From: Ichthyophis bannanicus
Lineage: Eukaryota > Chordata > Amphibia > Gymnophiona > Ichthyophiidae
DNA: 64,000 nt
NCBI GenBank assembly: GCA_033557465.1
Contig: CM066033.1
Coordinates: 1,352,879,834 to 1,352,943,833 of the forward strand
Direction: 5' to 3'
The notes beneath the pieces were generated by a model, which saw only the letters and a program-made list of their open reading frames with translations, ran no database searches and was not told the DNA's origin. Positions 33,955-44,096 of this stretch are shown one piece after another. The position numbers were made by a program, and so were the translations under genes. Every line of letters starts with the position of its first letter. Position 1 is the stretch's first letter.

Positions 33955-34612
33955 ATGACGACTACTACTACTACTACTACTGAGCATTTGTATAGCGCTA
34001 CAAGTCGTATGCAGTGCAGCACAGACATGTAAGAGACGGTCCCTGCTCATCAGAGCTTACAGTCTAGTCAAGACAGACAACACAGCACAGAAGGTGTAGA
34101 CAGGGATAAAACAAGGGGGAAAGGTAAAGAAACAAGGAGATCAGGTGAGTCAGGATCCAGAAACAGCAGCGAAGAGGTGAGTTTTCAGCCTGGATTTGAA
34201 AAAGGTCAGAGAAGGCGTCTGACGTACAGGCACAGGTAGTTTGTTCCAGGCATAAGCTGCAGCAAGATGAAAGGCGTGAAATCTGGAATTAGCAATAGAA
34301 GAGAAGGGCACAGATAGAAGCAGTTTGCCAGAAGAGCGGAGTTCCCGAGTTGGAGTGTAAGGAGAGGTAAGAGAAGAAAGGTAGTGAGGAGCTGAAGAGT
34401 GAATGCATTTATAGGTCAGCAGTCAATAAGAATCAATGAAGTGACTTGAGAAAAGGGATAATATGAGTATGATAAAGCTGGCAGAAGATTAGCCATGCAG
34501 CAGAGTGTTGAACAGATTGAAGGGGGGAGAGATGATTCAGAGGGAGACTAGCAAGGGATAGGTTACAATAGTCTAGATGGGAGGTGACTAAAGAGTGGAT
34601 AAGTGTCTCCAT
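33955..34612 (-). mobile_element. L2-like LINE 3' half (minus)
   Basis: On the minus strand: a C-terminal coding region with LVTSHLDYCN (34433-34612), a long C-terminal/3' UTR segment, TAAGCTCTGATGAGCAGGG, CTTGTAGCGCTATACAAATG and a (CTA/TAG) microsatellite. The upstream part of the same LINE continues at 35378-35494 beyond an inserted block, matching the layout at 23140-23390. No intact frame. Confidence 0.7.
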
Positions 34613-35103
34613 ATCCAATTTAAACGTCTCCTCCTGACCTGTAAATATATTCACTCTTCTGCCCCCCCAGTACCTTTCATCTCTCATCTCTCCTTACACC
34701 CCCTCTCGGTTGCTTCGCTCTTCTAACAGTCTTCGTTTATCTGTGCCCTTTACTCGTACTGCCAATTCCAGACTTCGCTCCTTCCAACTGGCAGCACCCT
34801 TTGCTTGGAATAGTCTTCCTATCTCTGTGCGCCAGGCGTCCTCCCTGGCCATTTTCAAGTCCAGACTAAAATCCCACCTCTTCACTATTGCTTTCCATTC
34901 CTGTCTTACCCTATCTTGATCTCTCTATCAACATTTGCTTACTTTGTCCTGTAAATTTTTGTTATTTGTATTATGTAACTTATTTTGTTTTCTCTCTTAT
35001 TAGATTGTGAGCTCTGATGAGCAGGGACTGTCTCTCTTCTATGTTTGTACAGCGCTTCGTATGTTGTGGCGCTTTATAAGTCTTTAATAGTAATAATAAT
35101 AAT
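34613..35103 (+). mobile_element. L2-like LINE 3' end (plus), inserted in the opposite-strand relative
   Basis: Encodes an L2-type C-terminus in 34710-34919 (FAWNSLPISVRQ, FKSRLKSHLF). A 3' UTR follows with TAGATTGTGAGCTCTGATGA, TTGTACAGCGCTTCG, GGCGCTTTATAAG and an ATA-rich tail. It belongs to the same family as the minus-strand LINE it interrupts. Confidence 0.78.
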
Positions 35104-35377
35104 AATATATTTGTTTATTTAACAATGCTTATATACCGCTTTTCACTGTGTCAAAGCAGTGTACATTCAGGTATGGTAGATATTTCCCTTGTCCCCAAAG
35201 GGCTCACAATCTGTGTTATATATCTGAGGCAACGGAGAGTTAAGTAGTGTGCCCATGGCCACAAGGAGCACCTGTGGAACTAGAAACCCCAGTCCTTCCA
35301 GCCTGAGGTTGCTGTCCTCCAGCAGGATTTGAACCTCCGGCACGAGGCAACTTACCTCAACCACTAGGCGGCTACTC
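35104..35377 (-). mobile_element. CORE-SINE (minus), diverged subfamily
   Basis: Complement of tail (ATATACCGCTTTTCACTG), CORE with AAGTAGTGTGCCCATGGCC, second module and box B (GGATTTGAACCTCCGG) and box A end. The region between tail and CORE differs from the young copies, so it is an older or sister subfamily. Confidence 0.8.
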
Positions 35378-35494
35378 CTTTTAGTGTAGTGTGTTCAGAA
35401 AGGAATGGGCAGATTTTGTTGGTGTTATAGAGAAAGGAACGGTGGGTTTTAGCTATCAGTTGGATGTGTGTGAAGATGGAGAGAGATGTAGTAG
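35378..35494 (-). mobile_element. L2-like LINE (minus), continuation of 33955-34612
   Basis: GTGTGTTCAGAAAGGAATGG through GGTTTTAGCTATCAGTTGG matches 23265-23345 of the related minus-strand LINE. It resumes the LINE interrupted by the 34613-35377 block. Confidence 0.68.
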
Positions 35495-35815
35495 CGGCCT
35501 ATCTCAGAACACTAGGTGTTTGACTTCCCTTATCTGGATGACTGGCTCATAAAAAGCACCATTTCTTATGGATTCCAGTAGTCAATGCATAGTTGATTCT
35601 CCAGTTCTTAGTTCAATTTGTCGCTGTTGAGTTTCTTGGCCTCCCTGGTTTTCAGTAGCCTGTAATTTGGGAGTCCCATACGTGAGGACTTCATTCCTGC
35701 CTGTCCACAGAGAAAAGGTAGTTACTCAACTGTAGCAGGTGTTCTCTGTTGATATCAGGAATAAGTCTTTACAACCCTCCCATCTCCTCGAGGAGTGTAT
35801 TCTGCTATAGCTTTG
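35495..35815 (+). mobile_element. DIRS remnant: RT catalytic box joined to internal complementary region
   Basis: TLGVFDFPYLDDWLIKS (35510-35560) is the DIRS RT catalytic segment. Shortly after, 35665-35770 reads GGGAGTCCCATACGTGAGGA...GCCTGTCCACAGAG...GTAGTTACTCAACTGTAGCAG, a diverged copy of the internal complementary region near 51716 and 59067. RNase H and recombinase genes are missing, so this is an internally deleted, old copy with no terminal repeats visible. Confidence 0.75.
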
Positions 35816-36065
35816 GGGGAATGGGAGAAATATGGGGGCAGAATATAGAGGCTGTTAGTGAGAAGGAGCATTATGGGATGAACGGGGGTAGGTTTGATAA
35901 AGGTCAGAAGGGGTTTCTGGGGCCAGGTTATATCGTATGTAATGGGTTGGATGTTAGGAATGGTGGAGAGGAAGTGGAAATTAAGTGTATATTGATCAAT
36001 GCATGATCTGTAAATAACAAATGGCATATTTTACATGATTTGATTGTTGACGGGAGTGGGGGGGC

Positions 36066-37285
36066 GGCTGGAATCTTTGTTTATTACAGTGCAGTTCTAG
36101 TGTTTTTCTCCTTTACCACTATATCCGACTTCCTTGCATTTCTATCTGTCAGAATGAAAGTATTCCAGGTGATCATAACCTCTTTATTCTTTGTAGTTCT
36201 GTTGGGATATTGATCCCAGTATTTTTCAGGCACAGTATTGTTGTAGTGTTTACAGAGTTTCCAATGGATGTGGCATGGTACTTTATTGTGCCTTTCTGTA
36301 TAGAAATTTTCTGCCATCAGAACTTTACAGCCAGATATGAGGTGAGTCACTGTTTCCAGCTGTTTCCCACAGAAACAACTATGGCTGTTTTGCCAGTTTT
36401 TTCAGTGCTTACAGTAAACCATCTGATTCGTAAGCCGCTGTCCTGGGCATCAACTATCAATCTCTCATCCTTTTGTTTCGGTTCACCTCTCCTTAACCAT
36501 TCATGTGTTCATTCTCAACCAACAAAGGGTTCCTGGAGTAACACACTGTATTTCCCATTATAGTTGTGCATTTGCCACTTGTTTTTCCCTGTTTGTGGTT
36601 CTAATTCTGTGAAGTTTTTTTTCTCTTGTTTTCCAAATTCTGTTCCTTGCTTCCCAGTGTATGCTTGTGGATTCTCACTTGTTCCTTCTAGTCGTCTGAA
36701 CGCTTGTCCAAGTTTGATGATGGAAACAGATTCTGGACGTTTACTTTCATATTTCAGCACTTTTTGCATATTTGGATCTGATGATGCAGTTAAGTAGGCC
36801 TGGAGGCCTATGATAGTAGCTCTGTATGTGTAATCAATCTCTGAGTCCTAGTTCTCCTCCAGCTCTAGGGATGTAGAGTCTTGGCATATACTGATTCTTG
36901 TAAATTACTTCATGGGCATGGAGGAGTTTTCTTATTTACACATCCAGTTTTTCAAGACCTTTAAGAGGCCAGTCCACAGTCCCAAAGCTGTATGAGAGTA
37001 CAGAAATTGTCAGTTGATTGATAGGCTTGTATCTTATTTCGTGATGTTAACGCACTTTTCAGAATTGATTTTAACCTCCTGTAGTATTCTTTACTGATCT
37101 TTTCTCTCAGTATGTTCTGTTTGAGTGTCGTTCTTTCCTCTACTCTGAGATACTTATATACACCTTTCTGTTCAAGGTCCTTGATGTCGCAGCCTTCAGC
37201 CAGGGAGATGTTTTCCGTTTTGCTCAATTTTCCTCTTAAAAAAGATTTGCCGTAGCACATTGTTCTGCATTATGAGCGATTTAGG
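36066..37285 (-). mobile_element. R4/R2-like LINE fragment (minus)
   Basis: Minus-strand frames 36961-37260 and 36515-36769 carry the RT C-terminal region with YKYLRVEERTTLKQNILREK, EYYRRLKSILKSAL and NKIQAYQ. 36084-36350 carries THLISGCKVL, a Cys, RHNKVPCHIHWKLC and then WNTFILTDRNARKSDIVV. This Cys/His knuckle followed by the (R)PDIVV nuclease segment matches the C-terminal end of R2-group LINEs such as R4/Dong, which use a restriction-like endonuclease. The assignment to R4 within that group is from memory of the motif style. The copy is truncated at both ends. Confidence 0.65.
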
Positions 37286-38971
37286 ATTTCAACAGTAGGT
37301 GATGGAGCCAACCAATAGGGGATGTAATACATTGGATTTGATATTTGTAACAGAGGAAGTTGTGAGACAGATTGGAATGGTAGTGGGTAAAGCTCAACGG
37401 GTCCCTCAGTCAGATCATTTTTTTGTTTCATTTAGCTTTTGTTGACGTAAGGATGGGGGATGTATGGGAGCGATTAAGGTGGAATTTAGGAGGGGTATAT
37501 TTGGGAGAAAGTGCTCTTCGGCGTAATATTGGTCATCAGTTGGGTTTGGAGAAGCAGGTAAAAAGCTGGATGGATGCTCTGTGAGAGACTTGGGAGGAAA
37601 TGGTGCCGATAAAACAGATTAATATAGGGGTAAAAAGGAGAGAAATAGAGGATTGTATACAGCTGGTTTGCTGAAGATTAAGAGGGAGTTGCAATGTTTA
37701 GAGGGGATTTAGAGGGGAGATGGCAGAAGTTGGGTTCATGGAAGGTCAGGTGTGATTGGAGAAGGAAAGTGACAAATATCAGTGGTTAGTGCAAGTAGCA
37801 AAAAGAGGATCTTGTAAGGCTCTGATATTAGTTACTGGTAATTGACCTAAATAATAGTTTTGAATAGCAAAACAGTTGCTGGAGCCACAAAAGGTGAAGG
37901 GGAGTAGAGGCGAGGGGGAGGTGGAGGATGAGCAGGTGGTAGATTTTTTATTGTTAAAGTTTAGAAATTGCAGACTGACCAGAATGTTATACAGGAGAAT
38001 GCTATAGAAGTGAAGCAGGGTTTGAAGACATTTTGGAATGTTTTGTGCTAGTGATGCAAGAAAAGTCATGAGGATTTCTCAAGTGAATACTTTATACTTG
38101 GTCCGACTTATATCCTGCCTGTTTACTTGGTCCGACTTATATCCTGCCTTGGAGGGACTGTTGTAGTGGTGTTCATAGGAGATGATAGAATGGATGGTAA
38201 AGCTGATTAATGCATCCTTTGATCAGGGGATCTACCTCATGCTGTTGAAGGAAGCCGTTATAACACCTGTGCCTAAGAGGGGCAGGGAGTTTTGCATGTG
38301 AGAGACTTAGGCCAATCTCATCTCTGGCAGCACTTGATAAAATTTAGGAAAAGGAAGTGGTGGAGCAGTTGGATAGATATCTGGAAGGAATAGCAGGGTT
38401 AGACTGGGAACAAGCGTGGTTTCAGCGAGAATCAAGTATGGAATCTTTCCTGGTGGCAGTGACAAATATAAATTATTAAGTACGGGATAGGAGTGAAGTG
38501 TTTTTGTGATGGTGCTGGACCTATACACAGCATTTGATTTGGTGGACTAGAACAGTTTAGTGTGGAGGTATAGTCAGATGGGTATAAAAAAACAGTTCTA
38601 GCTTGGATGTAGTTTTTGGGTGAGCTAGGAGAGCATAATATCTAGCATGCAAAACTTGTCCTGAGGGGTTCTGCAGAGATCTGCACTTTCCTTGCTTTTA
38701 TTTAATATTTTTATGCAGCCTTGGCCAAGGCCATGGCGGAATGACTTTGTATCTGAGGCGAGATGTTGGGCTGGAAGAAGGTAATGTGGGATTTGGGAGT
38801 TTTGACTGACATGGATTTATCTGTACATGATGAAATCTTCATGATGGTGTTAAGGTCTATGGACAGTTAAGGGGGTGGTACATCAACTTCATCTGACAAC
38901 ATGGACAGTAATGCAGGCTTTGATCTCTGTGCTGGGCTAATGAAGCCTCCTATATGTAGGATTTCCAGATT

Positions 38972-39310
38972 ATTTTATTTTTATTTATTTTATTTATTTA
39001 TTTTTCTTATATACCGCGCTATTAAAATCAGTGCGGTTTACATTATAACTGAACAATGCAACAATGCAATAAATAACACAATGTGCTTACATAAAACAGG
39101 GGGACAATCATGAAGGGGAGAGAATGGGGGAAACTATTTATAAGATATATACATAATATTTACATAGAGCTATATACAACTAATACTTAAACTCTTCGTA
39201 TGATCATAGCTAGGTCGGGTGGGGGACAGGGTACAGCCATAGGGAGAGGGGCGACTAACCATTCTCATGTTGGGTTAGGGCGTTGGGATAGTTAGAGCAG
39301 GGGGTGAACT
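38972..39310 (-). mobile_element. L2-type 3' tail insertion (minus)
   Basis: TTTATTTATTTTATTTATTT then ATATACCGCGCTATTAAAAT and AGTGCGGTTTACATT: complement of the L2 tail. The LINE frame it interrupts resumes near 39320. Confidence 0.7.
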
Positions 39311-39860
39311 ATCTGGTGTGAAGGTTACAGGTGGTCCAAAACGCAGCTACATAGCTGTTGTCGAGTTGTGGCCAGAGGAAATCCGTCACAGATGTTTTGA
39401 AACTGTGGTGCTGGCTCCCTATTTGTGAGTGCTGCATGTTTTAAATGTTAGTGCTGACATTTAAAGTCTTGAGGGAGGGAGAGCAGAGACTTTTGCAGGG
39501 TGTGCTGCAGTGGTACCAGTCAGACTGAGTTTCGAAGTCCAGCCAGGGTAGTCTGTTAATGATCCCTGATCATCAAGAGGTGCGACAGCAGAAAAGGGAG
39601 GGAGTGAACATGTGGTGGTAACTCCCCCTTGGGATGAGGAAGGAATTGGATTGGGGGTGCTTCCGCAAGTTCTTAAAGATCTTCTGTTCCCTACTTAGGA
39701 TGGTGTGAAGGGTGACCATGGGATGGGGTGGATGAGTGGGTGAGGTAAGAGGCGACAGTCTGCTCTGTTTATATTGTACTTGTATTATTATACTTTTTTA
39801 TTTTGTAAACAGCATTGAATGTGTTACATGTTTGTGGTATATAAATGGTTTTAAATAGAT

Positions 39861-41026
39861 ACATAAAATATCCTATATGCAATCAAGATAATATGACTGG
39901 CAGTGAGGTTGCATCCTTTAGTTTAAACATTCTAGACTGCAAGAGAACAGCCAGGGTGGGCCACATTCTCTCATTTGCTGTCATCTACTATGCTTTGTTA
40001 ACGTGTTCATCTCTGGTGAGACTCTGCAGAGAAAATTGAGTTTATTTTAGTTTTTAGATTTATAGATCATTTTTCAATAGATATATGCAAAGTAGACTAC
40101 AACAGATTTAAATATTGTGTGTTAATTTTAATATTGTTTTTGTGTGTATAATAAATACAGGAATAAAAACTGAATTAAAATAATACATAACAGAAAAATG
40201 CAATTATAAAATCAGACTAGAATACGGACACATCAAATGCAAAATAAGTGGTAAAACTGAGTTTGAAGCTAAATCTATATAACAACACAAGTAAGTGATG
40301 CTGTTTGATCAACAGCCTTCTCAACATTAAAAGAAAGCATATGGAATGAATAAATGTTTTTCCTATTGAGTACATCAAGAGTTACTGTATGAGGTCATGG
40401 GCCTTAATTTATGATAACTAGGTTTTTTCCCCCTTTGAATGAGCCCTATCCTCCTCAATCTATAATTCAGCATTTGCAACTACAGTTCTCTTCACTGGGC
40501 CATACACTGCAACATTTACTAATAGCTCCTGGAATGCTATTAGTAAATGTTGCTTTTAGCATGATTTATGTATTTATTTTTTAAAGAGAAGATGAAGGCA
40601 TAACAATTTAGTACAAATTACTGAGAGAAAAAATAAGCTGAGTATTACTACTTGATGCTGAAAATAATATTGAAAAGTGCTTTGATGGTCTGTACCTTAT
40701 TCTGTACTTATTAATCAACTTGCAATACCAGAAACTTTCAAAGTGCTTCAGAATTATAGATTGGCCCTAGAAAGTTATCAGTCATTTGGATGTAAGAACA
40801 AGAAAACAATTTAATGCCTGATGGATAAGAGATTTTGTGCTAAAATATCAAGTTTTAATAAACATAAACATAAGTGTCAGCTGCTATGGATTAGTAGGTC
40901 ATGTAGAGCTGGGATTTTGTCAATAAGTGAAGATGTTTGGTTAGGGTTGCAGCACATCTCTCTGGAGCCCTGGTAGATGGAAATTGGCCTTTGGAAACTC
41001 AAGATTGCAGCAGTAGTATGACAAGA
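39861..41026. other. Unassigned AT-rich sequence, no gene seen
   Basis: About 1.2 kb with no long frame, RNA gene or recognised repeat. A short complementary pair, CATTTACTAATAGC and GCTATTAGTAAATG, lies at 40513-40550. This and 5917-6855 are the best candidates for unique host DNA in the window. Confidence 0.4.
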
Positions 41027-41174
41027 ACATAAATGCCATACTGGTTCAGACCAAGGTCCATCAAGCCCAGCATCCTGTTTCCAGCAGTGGCCAGTCCAGG
41101 TCACAGGTATCTGGCAGGTTCCCAAAAAGGTGGTTCCACACTGCTTGTATTGGGGCAAGCAGTGCATTTCATAG
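41027..41174 (-). mobile_element. CR1-like 3' end fragment (minus), separate subfamily
   Basis: ACATAAATGCCATACTGGTTCAGACC and AGCATCCTGTTTCCAGCAG are motifs I associate with antisense CR1-like 3' ends in vertebrates; identification is from memory of that pattern. It is directly followed by another antisense CR1. Confidence 0.5.
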
Positions 41175-43098
41175 AAACAGAGAAAAATGATGACAGAAAA
41201 AAGACCACATGGCCTACTTAGTCTGTCCTTCCATATCAACAACTACAACAGCCCCCTTTTTTCCTTTAGAGATACTCTGTGTTTGTCTCATGCTTTTTTG
41301 AATTCAGATACTGTCCTCATCTCTACCAACTCCACTGGGAGACTATTCCATAAAGAAATATTTCCGCATATCACTCCTGAATCTATCCCCTTTCACCCTC
41401 ATCCCATCTCCCCTCATAGCAGAACTTGCTTTCAATCGAAAGAGGCTCTCCCCCTGTGCATTTATGCCATGGAGGTATTTAAAAGTCTCAGTCATATCAC
41501 CTCTATCCTGCCTTTCCTCTAAGGTGTACATATTGTCACCAGCTCTCCTTAAACCCCCGAGTAGAGGTTTAAGGGAGTGGGTTTTTCCCTATTGAAATAG
41601 CTGTTTTACAGATCCTGGAGCAATGCCCCTTGGGAAATGTAGTCTTTTCACCCAATCAATAAGGAGCAGTTGTGGAAAAAGTGATTAAGCAACCAAAGGA
41701 TTTTATTTCCCCTCCCGGGGTGGATTTTACCATGAACAGAAAACACAATCCAGATATTTACTGGTATTTGGGACAAACAAAAGTTCCTTAACAGAAAAAG
41801 GCTTTCTTCAGCATTAACCAAGGTGAAAACAAACATTCAAACAAAACCACGCTGTTTCCTCGCAGCTCTCTGTTTCCACGTGCTATCTGTGCTGTACTCT
41901 CTTTTCAAGCAGGTTTTCAACGCAATGAAATTATTCCATTGGCCAGAGATAATGTACAGTCCATTATATCTATATCTTCTCCAGTATCAATACACTCTGG
42001 TTCACAGTCCATCAATTCCTCCTGGTCATAAGGAAATGTTTGAACCGGCACTGCTGGTGCCACGCCCTTTCTTACTGCTCCAGGCTTTACACAATATGCT
42101 TGGGTCAAATACTGGCTTTCACACAGACTATCAGGCCCAGTATTCTTTTCCCAGCACCACCCTTCTGGGTACAAACAGTCACTGTAATTAATTATATTCA
42201 AGCCTTTTGGCTTACCTTTCAGCCTTACTGGTGGAGGTTTTCTCTGGTGCTTTTGAATAGCTGTAGGTTCCCAACCCTAAGCCCTGCTCATAGCATTTCA
42301 CTTGCCTCCTAGGCTTTCTGTCTCTCCCGTGCTCCCCAGGATATTGCAGACAATCTCCTTTGCCCTTGTTATATCCTGTCCTCGGGGTTTCTTTCTTTCT
42401 CCTCACGAAGGAATCTGTCTCTCCTTTCCATAGAGACTCTGGCTTACTCTGGGCATAGCTGTCTTCAGTGTAGCTCTCAATAGCTTCTCTCTCCAGCTCA
42501 TATGCCTCACTTCCTGCTTCTTCAGCCAACTCTTCATTACCTCCTTCTCTGCCTACCTCCATAAGCTCCACTGAAGTTTCTTTAATAGGGTGAATTCTGG
42601 GGCCGTGCTCAACTCCACCCTCTAACAGGTGTCCTGCATTACCTTGTGATTCACCCCTTGAATGATAGCACCGGCGTTTCTCTTGCCACTGTGCCTGGTT
42701 CCCACGGTAACCAGGAGCCATGTGCTTCTGTTTACAGCTCAGCTCTACTTTTGTTCCTGGCTTTTTAGCTTCATTAAACAGGCTAGAAGGACCCACTATG
42801 TCACAATATTAAGATCCTTAAGTCTGTCCTCATATGCTTTATAATGAAGACCACTAACCATTTTAGTAGCCACCCTCTGTACTGACTCCATCCTGTTTAT
42901 ATTGTTTTGAAGGTGTGGTCTCCAGAGTTGCACACAATACTCCAAATGAGGTCGCACCAAAGACTTATACAGAGGCACTATCACCTCCTTTTTTCTGCTA
43001 GCCATTCCTCTCCCTATGCACCCAGGCATCCTTCTAGCTTTTGCTGTCACCTTTTCTACTTGTTTAGCTACTTTAAGATCATCATTAGAAACAGAGAC
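41175..43098 (-). mobile_element. CR1 LINE 3' part (minus), split by candidate LTR
   Basis: Minus-strand coding at 41343-41531 (MYTLEERQDRGDMTETFKYL and FRSDMRKYFF) and 42796-43161 (LKVAKQVEKVTAKARR, VRPHLEY, MVSGLHYKAYEDRL) form the C-terminus of CR1 ORF2. They are one copy interrupted at 41534-42805: joining the flanks restores the frame order seen in the CR1 at 59441-59906. The 3' UTR with the GAAACAGAG...GATGACAG motif is at 41175. Confidence 0.85.
41534..42805 (-). mobile_element. Candidate solo LTR, 1272 bp, 4-bp TSD ATAT
   Basis: The insertion splits CR1 exactly: the CR1 junction GTACATAT|TAAGATCC is restored if one ATAT is kept (41530-41533, 42806-42809). On the minus strand it begins TGTGACATAGTGG and ends GGTGACA, so it has TG...CA ends. 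An AATAAA signal lies on the minus strand at about 41703-41708. A 194-codon minus-strand frame (42212-42796) starts 9 bases inside the element; it is hydrophilic, rich in Glu, Lys and Gly, and I recognise no domain in it. It could instead be a non-autonomous element of another class. Confidence 0.6.
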
Positions 43099-43693
43099 AT
43101 TTCCTGGGTCCTCTTTAGTAAATGGTTTATGGACCTTTCCTCCAGCAACATGTCCAAACAATTTTTAAATCCAGCTACACTCACTGCTTTTACTACATCT
43201 TCCAGTAACGAATTCCAGAGTTTGATTACATGTTGAGTAAAAAAATATTTTCTCTTATTAGTCTTAAATGGGTTACATAGTAGCTTCTTTTAATGCCCCT
43301 TTGTTTACGCCATCAAAAAGTAGAAAAACTATCGATCTACGTTTATCCGTTCCACTCCATTCATTAATTTATAGACCTCTTATCATATCTCCCCTCAGCC
43401 GTCTCTTTTCCAAGTTCAGGAGTCCCAACCTTTTAAGCCTTTTCTTATAGGGATATCCTTCTATCCCCTTTACCATTTTGGTGGCTCTTCTCTGTACCTT
43501 TTCTAATTCTGCTATATCCTTTTTAAGATATGATGACCAGAATTGCACACAATATTAAAGGCCGCATCATGGAATGATACAGAAAGCATTATAATATCCT
43601 TGGTTTTATTCTCCATTCCTTTCCTTGTGATTCCTAGTATTCTATTTGCTTTCTTGGCTGCTGCTGCACACTAGGCTGAGAATTTTAACATGT
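43099..43693 (-). mobile_element. CR1 LINE (minus), left half, target of DIRS copy 3
   Basis: An antisense CR1 3' region of the same subfamily as 23815-24856: CCAAACAATTTTTAAATCC, then TTGATTACATGTTGAGTAA, then TTGGTGGCTCTTCTCTGTACC. It stops at AACATGT|TAT where DIRS copy 3 begins, and it continues at 52085. Confidence 0.8.
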
Positions 43694-43696
43694 TAT

Positions 43697-43862
43697 CTCC
43701 AGGAACAAGCAGGAATGTAGTCTTCACATATGGGTATCATCGGTACCAACGGAGCCTGCGCGGGAACACTCCCCAGCTTCCAATAGGAAAGCTTTTGGGA
43801 GCATCCCACAGTGTCTGCATGCTGCCTTCCCACCTTTCCCAACTGTCCCCCTCCAGTTTTTC
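43697..43862 (+). repeat. DIRS copy 3 left inverted terminal repeat
   Basis: Starts CTCCAGGAACAAGCAGGAAT and continues through CATATGGGTA and GGAGCCTGCGCGGGAAC. It pairs with 51893-52053 at the right end with high similarity. Confidence 0.9.
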
Positions 43863-44096
43863 GTTTTCCGTGGAGCCGACAGGTCGCACATCCTGTCACG
43901 GCAGAAAATTCCTTTCTTATACTTCTTTTTTGTGGTCGCGTCTGCCTTACCTCGATGCTATACCGGTACCGCCGGTGGTTCTTTTCTTTCTTTTAAAAAG
44001 AAACAAAACCTTAGGTTCTGGAGTCTTTCCTTCAGTAACTTTATTCTGTGGTGCTAGGCGCCATTTTGGGCACTAGGCCAATTTTTTCCTTAAACA

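Larger units (their letters stand above)
35816..39860 (+). mobile_element. Decayed L2-like LINE (plus) with two insertions
   Basis: 35966-36065 has the endonuclease start IKCILINA and NNKWHILHDLIVD. After a minus-strand LINE insertion (36066-37285), 37290-37440 has the endonuclease end NTLDLIFVTEEVV and QSDHFFVSF. RT traces follow: VLDLYTAFDLVD (about 38512-38550) and LLFNIFMQPW (38694-38722). The C-terminus after a second insertion includes QVVQNAAT-like sequence near 39330, and a 3' end near 39860. Stops are frequent, so it is an old copy. Confidence 0.7.

Noticed and set aside
42212..42796. Possible host exon (194 codons)
   Set aside because: It lies wholly inside an insertion that splits a CR1 with a 4-bp duplication, so it belongs to the inserted element; no host protein domain was recognised.
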